NCBI RefSeq assembly: GCF_014656415.1
Contig: NZ_BNCJ01000007.1
Coordinates: forward strand, 148,040 to 189,107
Length of the DNA stretch: 41,068 nucleotides
Origin: Seohaeicola zhoushanensis
Lineage (GTDB): Bacteria > Pseudomonadota > Alphaproteobacteria > Rhodobacterales > Rhodobacteraceae
Direction of reading: 5' to 3'
The notes beneath the pieces were generated by a model. The model saw only the letters and a list, made by a program, of their open reading frames with translations, was not told the origin of the DNA and made no database searches. Position numbers and translations under genes: made by a program. Shown piece by piece: positions 34,968-41,068 of the stretch (position 1 is its first letter; the number at the start of each line of letters is the position of its first letter).

Positions 34968-35779
34968 TCGCCCCGGAACTGCGGCGCGCGCTTGGCGATC
35001 ACCGCCGCCAGCCCCTCCAGCGCATCGGCGGTGCCCGACAGCGCCGAGACCTCGCGCGCCTCGTCCGGCAGGCTCGCCTCGAAGCCGCGGCCGATGCCGT
35101 TCCACATCAGCCGTTTGGTCGCCCCCTGCGACCGCGGCGCGCCCGCGGCCATCTGGCGGGCGAGCGCCAGCACCTCGGCGTCAAGCTCGGCATCCGGCAC
35201 GACCCGGTTCACGAGGCCGATCCGCTCGGCCTCGGCGGCCTCGACGAAACGGTTGGTCAGCACCAGCTCCATCGCCCGGCGAAACCCGACGATCTTCGAC
35301 AGCAGCGCCGTCGCCCCCGCGTCCGGCGCCATGCCGACCCGCGTGGCCCCGGCCATGAACCGGGCACTCTTGCCGCAGATCACCAGGTCGGAGCAGCAGA
35401 CCAGCCCCATCCCCGCGCCGCCGGTGGCACAGCCGTGGACCTTGGCGATCACCGGAACCTCCAGGTTCACCAGCCCCGAGACGCAGACCTGCAGATAGGC
35501 CGTCGCCATGCGCAGGTAATCCGGCAGACCCGCCCCCTTGGCGGCGAATTCCTTCACGTCGCCCCCGGCGCAGAACAGCTTGCCGTTTCCCGACAGGATC
35601 ACCGCCCGCACCCGGCGGTCGCCATGCACCCGCATGGTCACATCCTGCAGCGCACGCATCAGCTCGATGTTGAAGCCATTGCCCGCATCCGGCCGGTTCA
35701 GCTGGATGTTGGCGATGCCCTCGCCATAGGTCAGCAGCACGGGCCCTTCGGCCACGATGGTCTCTTCGCCCTGAAACAC
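34964..35779 (-). CDS. Enoyl-CoA hydratase/isomerase family protein
   Basis: 271 aa crotonase-fold protein. Oxyanion segments are SGNGKLFCAGGDVKEF and GCATGGAGMGLVCCSD. The two Glu of classical hydratases are not found, while VGMAPDAGATALL keeps the Pro-Asp of PaaG-type isomerases, so a double-bond isomerase or ring-modifying role is more likely than hydration. The start is GTG with GGGAGGGA before it. It lies 22 bases after the Rieske beta-subunit gene and overlaps the next. Confidence 0.9.
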   Translation of the reverse strand: MFQGEETIVAEGPVLLTYGEGIANIQLNRPDAGNGFNIELMRALQDVTMRVHGDRRVRAVILSGNGKLFCAGGDVKEFAAKGAGLPDYLRMATAYLQVCVSGLVNLEVPVIAKVHGCATGGAGMGLVCCSDLVICGKSARFMAGATRVGMAPDAGATALLSKIVGFRRAMELVLTNRFVEAAEAERIGLVNRVVPDAELDAEVLALARQMAAGAPRSQGATKRLMWNGIGRGFEASLPDEAREVSALSGTADALEGLAAVIAKRAPQFRGE

Positions 35780-35801
35780 TCGTCCCTCCCCCTTCCCTTC
35801 C

Positions 35802-36356
35802 TCAGACGAGGAAGGACAGCGTGTAGATCGCCTTGTTGTTGTTGATCAGCACGACCTTCTTGTAGGCCATCCGAAGCGCGCCATCGACGCGGCGCAAGGT
35901 ATATTCGTTGCGCGAGGCCCACATGGTGTCGCCGCGCAGGTTGGTCTCGAAGATCTGCGCGTTGCACATGACCTTGATGTCGTCGTTGCCCGACTTGAGG
36001 AACTCGAAATTCGAGATCACCCGCGCCAGTTGCGAGGGCGGCGTCTGCGAATGCCGCCGCCCGGTCTTGAGTTGGCGCACCCGCAGCCCGATCCGCGAGC
36101 GGTTGTCGTAGATCAGCGACATCTGCCGCTCGGGGTCGGTATCGGTCCCGTTGGCCGGCACCCAGTAGAGCGCATCCTCGGTCCAGAGCGCCTCCCAGGC
36201 GTCATAGTCGTGGATGTCCTGCAGCCGCGCCTCGCGGAAGATGAATTGCTGCACCTCGTGGTAAAGCTCGGGGTTGAAGCTCTTCTCGTAGACACGCGGC
36301 GCGCCGACCCATTCCCTCAGGATGTCGGGGCCGTCGATCTCGTCCATCTCGCTCAT
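35802..36356 (-). CDS. Aromatic-ring-hydroxylating dioxygenase beta subunit
   Basis: 184 aa, the small structural subunit of Rieske non-heme iron oxygenases (NTF2-like fold): VQQFIFREARLQDIHDYDAWEALWTEDALYWVP, then NEYTLRR and a C-terminal KKVVLINNN. It has no redox centre and holds the alpha subunits together. Its ATG overlaps the alpha-subunit stop (ATGA), so the two are made in step. Confidence 0.93.
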   Translation of the reverse strand: MSEMDEIDGPDILREWVGAPRVYEKSFNPELYHEVQQFIFREARLQDIHDYDAWEALWTEDALYWVPANGTDTDPERQMSLIYDNRSRIGLRVRQLKTGRRHSQTPPSQLARVISNFEFLKSGNDDIKVMCNAQIFETNLRGDTMWASRNEYTLRRVDGALRMAYKKVVLINNNKAIYTLSFLV

Positions 36357-37609
36357 TTCGCTTCCATCATCTTGCGGTAGTGCTTCCAGATCTCGCGCGA
36401 GGGCAGGTCGTCGGTGGAATGGCCGATCGGATAGCCGTCCTCGTCGAGCCGCTCGCGATGCTCGCCGCGCTTGAGGTAGAGATATTCCGGCTGCCGGATT
36501 TCCAGCCCGCGCTGGTTGCGCTCGTACATCTCGGTATCGTCGGCCAGCAGGAAGCCGGCCGGCCCGACCGAGCCCATGGTCTGCTGCCGCAGGCGGCGGT
36601 TGATATCCGGCGCGCCCTTGAACTGGATCGCGGTGGAATGCTGGATCGATTCATTGGCCGCCACCGGCTGGATCACGAAGATCTGGATCTCGGCGATGAA
36701 CAGGTTCGGAAAGATCATCACGTGGGGCGAGCCGTCGATCATGATCTGGCGCGCCCGCTCGGGGCCATAGGCCTCGTTCATCTGGCGCACGTAGTCGGGC
36801 AGCTTCGCCTCGGTGGTGCCGAACCAGCTCAGCGGCACGTCGCGGCGGCGGAACTCGGGGCGCGGATCGACCTCGGTATGGCCGTTGCCGAGACCCCGTG
36901 TCACCGCGACCGCCTTGTCGCCGTACAGGTCACCGATGGCGCTGTCCGAGACCGAGAAGATCGAGGAATGGACGAAGGCCGGGTGATAGCCGTCGCATTC
37001 GTTCTCGAGGATGAATTTCCAGTTGGCGCGGGTGCGGTGCTTCAGGAACCCGGCGCTGATCTCGATCTCGCCGGTGGGAGAGTTGTCGCACAGCTGGTCG
37101 ATGGTGCGCTTCGCCCCTGCCAGGTGATCCTCCAGCGACGGCCCCTCGGCGGCCATCGAGCCGAAGACGAAGCCGCGATAGCTCGCCACGCGGGTGACCT
37201 TGCCAAGGCCCAGTTCCGACTTGTCGACGCCCTTGTAGCCCTCGGGAAAGGCATAGTTCACCAGCTCGCCGGTATTGGCGAAGGTCCAGGAATGATAGGG
37301 GCAGGTGAACCGCGCCCGGTTGCCCTTGTCCTGCACGCAGACCGCGTTGCCGCGATGCGGGCAGCGGTTCATCAGCAGTTGGATCTCGCCGTTCATGTCG
37401 CGGACCATCAGCACCGGCATCGGCCCGATCGACTTGGTGACGAAGTCGTTGACCTCGGGCACCTCGCTTTCATGGCCGATATAGACCCAGGTGGTGAACC
37501 AGATCTTCTCGACCTCTTCCTTGAAGATGTCCTGGTCATAGTAAAGCGACCCGTGCACGCGGCCAGGCTGGATCAGTTCGTCCCACCTGGACTTGAAACC
37601 TCCGTCCAT
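36353..37609 (-). CDS. Rieske non-heme iron oxygenase alpha subunit
   Basis: 418 aa. The Rieske [2Fe-2S] ligands are Cys83, His85, Cys103 and His106 (CPHRG, 17 residues, CPYHSW). Asp206, His209 and His214 in NECDGYHPAFVHSS match the bridging Asp and iron His of naphthalene dioxygenase. It oxygenates a ring or a C-H bond; substrate unknown. I start at the ATG at 37609, with GGGGAGAAGG before it; the frame extends upstream through operator C without coding sense. No ferredoxin or reductase is nearby. Confidence 0.94.
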   Translation of the reverse strand: MDGGFKSRWDELIQPGRVHGSLYYDQDIFKEEVEKIWFTTWVYIGHESEVPEVNDFVTKSIGPMPVLMVRDMNGEIQLLMNRCPHRGNAVCVQDKGNRARFTCPYHSWTFANTGELVNYAFPEGYKGVDKSELGLGKVTRVASYRGFVFGSMAAEGPSLEDHLAGAKRTIDQLCDNSPTGEIEISAGFLKHRTRANWKFILENECDGYHPAFVHSSIFSVSDSAIGDLYGDKAVAVTRGLGNGHTEVDPRPEFRRRDVPLSWFGTTEAKLPDYVRQMNEAYGPERARQIMIDGSPHVMIFPNLFIAEIQIFVIQPVAANESIQHSTAIQFKGAPDINRRLRQQTMGSVGPAGFLLADDTEMYERNQRGLEIRQPEYLYLKRGEHRERLDEDGYPIGHSTDDLPSREIWKHYRKMMEAK

Positions 37610-37977
37610 CCTTCTCCCCTTTCTCGGGCTCGGCCGCGACGCCTCGTGGGAGCCTGCGGATCGCTCTTTCAAAAACCGGACGACCATCTTTTTAATTGAA
37701 CTCCCTCGGAAGTCAATCCGCCCGCCGCAAGATTTGCGCCTCTCCTTTGCGAAGGCCTGACGGCAACTCGACTCTGCGCACAGACGGCCACATCTGGCAG
37801 GCCGCCAACCGGTCCGCCCGAATCGACACGCGGCAGGCTTGCGTCGGCACGGTCCCGCCCGCGCATATAAATAAACCGTACAGCCGTTCGCTTTATCTGG
37901 CGTCCCGCGCGAACATGTGCCATCAATCGCCCCAGCCCCGCTTCGCCGGGGCCGGACGACGCGCAGGAGGAGCCGCA
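37610..37977. promoter_or_regulatory. Divergent control region with operators C and D
   Basis: Gene-free region between the Rieske operon and the acyl-CoA dehydrogenase gene. Site C is AAACCG-GACGAC-CATCTT at 37673-37690, and site D is AAACCG-TACAGC-CGTTCG at 37873-37890. Each keeps one perfect arm and a weaker second arm. C lies about 65 bases before the alpha-subunit start, and D about 90 bases before the dehydrogenase start, with TTTATC near its right end. Nothing else was recognised. Confidence 0.6.
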
Positions 37978-39174
37978 ATGAACATGAGCCACCAGCAGGG
38001 ACAAGAGCTGTCCGGCGCCGGGTTTCGCCTGAACGACCCGGTCTTCGTGACCGAGGAACTGCGGATGCTGCGCGAACAGGTCCGCCGCTTCGTGGAGCGC
38101 GAAGTCGCCCCCAACGGCGAAAGCTGGGAGGCCGAGGGCAAGATCCCGCGCGAGATGTTCCGCAAGCTGGGCGACATGGGGCTGCTCGGGATGCAGCACG
38201 AAGAGGAATACGGCGGCACGAAAATGGGCGCGCTGGCCTCGGTCGTCTTCGGCGAGGAACTCTCCCGCTCGACCTTCGGCGGCTTCACCGCCTCGGTGAC
38301 GGTGCACACCGACATGTCGGCCAGCCACATCACCCGCGTCGGCACCCCCGAGCAGAAGGCAAAGTTCCTGCCCGACCTGATCGCCGGCCGCAAGGTCTGC
38401 GCCATCGGCGTGACCGAGGCGGGGGCCGGCTCGGACGTGGCGGGCATCCGCACCAAGGCGGTGCGCGACGGCGACCACTGGGTGATCAACGGCACCAAGA
38501 TGTTCATCACCAACGCCGTCTATGGCGACCTGCTGATTCTCGGCGCCCGCACCGAGGGGCTGGAGGCCGGCGCACGCGGAATCTCGCTCTTCATCGTGCC
38601 GACCGACACCCCGGGCTACAAGGTGGCGCGCAAGCTCGACAAGCACGGCTGGCTCTGCTCGGACACCGCCGAGCTGGTCTTCGAGGACATGCGCGTCCCC
38701 GCCGAAAACATGCTGGGCGCCGAGAACCGGGGCTTCTACGCGATCATGCAGGGGTTCGAGCATGAACGCCTGATGATCGGCGCCTTCTGCGCCGGCGAAG
38801 GCGCCAGGGCGATCGAGCTGACGCTCGACTATGTCCGCGCCCGCCAGGCCTTCGGCAAATCGCTCTGGGCACAGCAGGCGACTCGGCAGCGGCTGGCCGA
38901 TCTGGCCTCCAAGGCCGCGATGATCCGTGCCCTCACCTACCAGACCGCCGCCGCGCTGGACGCCGGCCAGGCGGTGAGCCGCGAGACCGCGATGATCAAA
39001 TCGGTCGGCCCCGAGATCCTGCACGAGGTGGTCCACGGCTGCCTGCAACTGCACGGCGGCACCGGCTACATGCGCGGCACCCCGATCGAACGCATGGCCC
39101 GCGACGCCCGCATCCTGCGCATCGGCGGCGGCGCCACCGAGGTCATGCTGGAAGAGGTCGCCAAGCGGATGTGA
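37978..39174 (+). CDS. Acyl-CoA dehydrogenase
   Basis: 398 aa FAD enzyme that makes the first double bond in an acyl-CoA. Signatures are AIGVTEAGAGSDVAGIRTKA and the C-terminal LHGGTGYMRGTPIERMARDAR. The usual C-terminal YEGT Glu is missing (IGGGATEV), so the base is probably the Glu in GFEHERLMIG, as in isovaleryl-CoA dehydrogenase. AGGAGG lies seven bases before the ATG. Operator D stands upstream. It ends close to the convergent racemase gene. Confidence 0.95.
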   Translation: MNMSHQQGQELSGAGFRLNDPVFVTEELRMLREQVRRFVEREVAPNGESWEAEGKIPREMFRKLGDMGLLGMQHEEEYGGTKMGALASVVFGEELSRSTFGGFTASVTVHTDMSASHITRVGTPEQKAKFLPDLIAGRKVCAIGVTEAGAGSDVAGIRTKAVRDGDHWVINGTKMFITNAVYGDLLILGARTEGLEAGARGISLFIVPTDTPGYKVARKLDKHGWLCSDTAELVFEDMRVPAENMLGAENRGFYAIMQGFEHERLMIGAFCAGEGARAIELTLDYVRARQAFGKSLWAQQATRQRLADLASKAAMIRALTYQTAAALDAGQAVSRETAMIKSVGPEILHEVVHGCLQLHGGTGYMRGTPIERMARDARILRIGGGATEVMLEEVAKRM

Positions 39175-39180
39175 GGGCGA

Positions 39181-40314
39181 TCAGCTGATCGCCCCTTCCG
39201 TCCGCATGGCCTCGATTTCCGCGGCCGAATAGCCCGCCTGTGCCAGCACCTCGGCGCTGTCCGCGCCCGGCGCATGGGGCGGCGCGACCGGCCCCGCCGG
39301 GGTGCGGTCAAAGCGCGGCGCCGGGGCGGCCTGCAGCACGCCGTTCTGCCGGAAGAACACGCCCCGCGCCGCGTTGTGCGGATGCGCCTCGACCTCGTCG
39401 AAGGTCAACACCGGCGCGACGCAGGCATCGCTGCCGGCAAAGAGCTCGGCCCATTCGTCGCGCGTCCTGGTCCGGAACACCTCGGCATAGGCGTCGGACA
39501 GGCGCGGCCAGTTCGCCTTGTCCATCTGCTCGCGCGGCGGGACATGCTCCAGCCCCGCCTTCGCGCACATCTCGGCGAAGAACTGCGGCTCGATCGGGCC
39601 GACCGAGATGGCCTTGCCGTCGCTGGTCTCATAGCAGCGGTAAAACGGCGCCCCGCCGTCGAGCATGTTGCGCTCGCGCTGAACCTCCCACTGGCCGCCC
39701 GACAGCATCCAGTGGAACACCCCCATCATCGCCGGCACCCCGTCGACGATGGCCGCGTCGACCACCTGCCCCTGGCCCGAGACCTGCCGCTCCAGCAGCG
39801 CCGCCAGCACTCCGAAGATCAGGAACATGGTGCCGCCGCCGTAATCGGCCACCAGGTTCAACGGCGGCATCGGCGGGCGGTCGGCCGGCCCCATCGCCGC
39901 CAGCGCACCCGAGAGCGACATGTAGTTGATGTCGTGCCCCGCCAGATGCGCCATCGGGCCGGTCTGGCCCCAGCCGGTCATGCGGCCATAGACCAGGCCG
40001 GGATTGCGGGCCTGGCAGGCCTCGGGCCCCAGCCCCAGCTTCTCCATCACGCCGGGCCGGAATCCCTCCAGCACCACATCGGCCGCCGCGATCAGCCGCA
40101 GCGCCGCCGCGCGGCCCGCCCCCGACTTGAGGTTCAGCGCCACCGACCGCTTGTTGCGGCGGTTGATATCGGCCGGATCGGCCCTGCCCGAGGCGCGGTC
40201 GATCACCGTCACCTCGGCGCCCAGGTCGGCCAGCAACTGCCCCGCCAGCGGACAGGGACCAAGCCCCGCCATTTCGATGATCCGAAGATGCGCGAGCGGT
40301 CCCGGTCTGGTCAT
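39181..40314 (-). CDS. Alpha-methylacyl-CoA racemase (CaiB/BaiF family)
   Basis: 377 aa. His127 in GHDINY, Asp157 in NLVADYGGG and Glu242 in GPIEPQFF stand one residue after His126, Asp156 and Glu241 of the mycobacterial racemase MCR. The flanking LDGGAPFYRCYETSDG is also alike. It converts 2R- to 2S-methylacyl-CoA so that an acyl-CoA dehydrogenase can act, implying a 2-methyl-branched acyl-CoA. GGAAGGGA precedes the ATG. Operator E is upstream. Confidence 0.93.
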   Translation of the reverse strand: MTRPGPLAHLRIIEMAGLGPCPLAGQLLADLGAEVTVIDRASGRADPADINRRNKRSVALNLKSGAGRAAALRLIAAADVVLEGFRPGVMEKLGLGPEACQARNPGLVYGRMTGWGQTGPMAHLAGHDINYMSLSGALAAMGPADRPPMPPLNLVADYGGGTMFLIFGVLAALLERQVSGQGQVVDAAIVDGVPAMMGVFHWMLSGGQWEVQRERNMLDGGAPFYRCYETSDGKAISVGPIEPQFFAEMCAKAGLEHVPPREQMDKANWPRLSDAYAEVFRTRTRDEWAELFAGSDACVAPVLTFDEVEAHPHNAARGVFFRQNGVLQAAPAPRFDRTPAGPVAPPHAPGADSAEVLAQAGYSAAEIEAMRTEGAIS

Positions 40315-40371
40315 GACATCCCTTCCATGCAGTGCGGACCGGCGGCAACCGGGCACCCACGCGCGATTATC

Positions 40372-40389
40372 AAACCGTCCATCCGGTTT
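40372..40389. promoter_or_regulatory. TetR-type operator, site E
   Basis: AAACCG-TCCATC-CGGTTT, perfect arms. Its reverse, AAACCGGATGGACGGTTT, differs from site B at one base. On the minus strand GATAAT follows the operator directly, a good -10 box for the racemase gene 58 bases downstream. Confidence 0.78.
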
Positions 40390-40762
40390 TGTTTATCGTA
40401 ACCGCGCCACATCGGCAATTCCGTTTCCGACGGCGAATCGACTCGCGAACTGCAGGCAGCAGTCCCGCCATCGACCAGGAGCGCCGGCTTCCGTTCCGCC
40501 GTGATTCGCCCGTACAGGCTCATTCCTTGCCATCCGCACTCCGCCATGACTGAACGAAGGCGGGCCGCGCACCGCAACACGCCGTCCAGGAAGCACTGCC
40601 AGCCTTCCCAGTCGGGAATAATCAGACCGGACCGCCGGTTTATTTTTTCCCGCACCCTTATTGCAATCCTTTTGGTTTATGTTACTCATATATTAAACCG
40701 TCCAATCGGACGGAGAATGGGCTCGGGGCAACCGAAAGGCGCCCCTGGGGAGGAGGAGCCAG
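40390..40762 (+). promoter_or_regulatory. Gene-free leader with operators F and G
   Basis: Site F is AGACCG-GACCGC-CGGTTT at 40624-40641, and site G is AAACCG-TCCAAT-CGGACG at 40695-40712. Between and before them is an AT-rich stretch (about 40641-40698) with several promoter-like hexamers, none decisive. The open frames in the rest have no ribosome site and I consider them non-coding. The pair of sites before the ABC transporter start suggests tighter control of uptake. Confidence 0.6.
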
Positions 40763-40807
40763 ATGTTCATGACACATCCAGCACATCTGTCCGGCGGCGC
40801 CGGTTGA
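40763..40807 (+). CDS. 14-residue leader ORF coupled to the ABC gene
   Basis: ATG at 40763 follows GGGGAGGAGGAG, the strongest ribosome site in the area. It codes MFMTHPAHLSGGAG, and its TGA overlaps the ATG of the ABC ATPase (TGATG). The peptide has no known match. It may serve only to bring ribosomes to the next start, or may be an attenuator-type leader. Confidence 0.45.
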   Translation: MFMTHPAHLSGGAG

Positions 40808-41068
40808 TGCTTCGCATGGCAGCGGAACGGGCAGAGACGACCACCCCCCTGCTCGGGATCACCAATGCGCAGATCGTCTATGACAACGCCATAGAAGCGG
40901 TGCGCGATGTCTCGCTGTCCGTGCCCGAGGGCAGCGTCGTCGCCCTGCTGGGCTCGAACGGCGCGGGCAAGTCGACGCTGCTCAAGGCCGTGACCGGCAC
41001 GCTGCACCTCGAAGAGGGCGCGCTGGAAAAGGGCGCGATCCGCTTCGCCGGGCAGGACATCTCGCACG
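40807..41068 (+). CDS. Branched-chain-type ABC transporter ATPase (partial)
   Basis: First 87 codons only; cut by the right edge. Walker A is GSNGAGKST near residue 55, preceded by IEAVRDVSLSVPEGSVVALL and followed by LLKAVTGTLHLEEGALEKGAI, as in LivF/LivG-type ATPases of branched-chain amino-acid or aromatic-acid importers. The ATG at 40807 overlaps the leader ORF stop; a second ATG at 40816 is possible. Operators F and G place the importer in the catabolic regulon. Confidence 0.88.
   Translation, partial: MLRMAAERAETTTPLLGITNAQIVYDNAIEAVRDVSLSVPEGSVVALLGSNGAGKSTLLKAVTGTLHLEEGALEKGAIRFAGQDISH

Noticed and set aside
40393-40689. 98-codon minus-strand frame between the racemase and the ABC gene
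   Set aside because: No ribosome site or domain, and it runs through operator F and the AT-rich promoter stretch.

Overview
This 41 kb window is high-GC chromosomal DNA from an alphaproteobacterium, most likely a member of the Rhodobacterales. The evidence is the TRAP transporters, a VPLPA-type sorting tail, six promoters of the alphaproteobacterial general stress sigma factor (EcfG), and a small repeat with core GAGTATTTGGAAAGAGAAGA beside several genes. No tRNA, rRNA, CRISPR array, transposase or phage structural gene was seen.

1-6.8 kb: an array of about 119-bp tandem repeats enters from the left edge. Next, on the minus strand, is a LacI-controlled sugar or polyol operon: lacI, sugar-phosphate isomerase-like, Gfo/Idh/MocA dehydrogenase, ABC solute-binding protein, ABC permease. 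Two dyads with the same central CG, before lacI and before the binding-protein gene, are probable operators. 6.8-15 kb: a plus-strand unit with a complete TRAP transporter (Tat-exported DctP, DctQ, DctM), an amidase, a 64-aa membrane protein, a short-chain dehydrogenase lacking its catalytic Lys, a Baeyer-Villiger-type monooxygenase and a LysR regulator. Genes are coupled or abutting, except for a repeat-bearing gap before the dehydrogenase. 15-17 kb: a FabH-like ketosynthase and thymidine kinase.

17-24.2 kb: a stress block. AI-2E family exporter, CsbD, a three-gene YqjD/YqjE-like operon, a PLDc_N-like protein, DUF1328 and a PRC-barrel protein with a LEA-like linker are each preceded (as gene or operon) by GGAAC-N16/17-CGTT at a sensible distance. 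A VPLPA-CTERM surface protein in a more AT-rich pocket and a TerC/DUF475 protein lie here without that promoter. 24.5-26 kb: pyrE and a TetR regulator.

26-41 kb: an apparent catabolic regulon for an unidentified cyclic or methyl-branched carboxylic compound. It holds a MaoC/crotonase fusion, a second hot-dog protein, HSD17B4-like dehydrogenase, thiolase, CoA-transferase/hydrolase-family protein, phytoene-desaturase-like flavoprotein, TetR regulator, esterase, short-chain dehydrogenase, crotonase, two-subunit Rieske oxygenase, acyl-CoA dehydrogenase, alpha-methylacyl-CoA racemase and the start of a branched-chain-type ABC importer. Seven copies of an AAACCG-N6-CGGTTT-like operator sit in the promoter gaps of this region and unite it as one likely TetR regulon. 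This is the strongest candidate for an undescribed system in the window; the substrate cannot be read from sequence.
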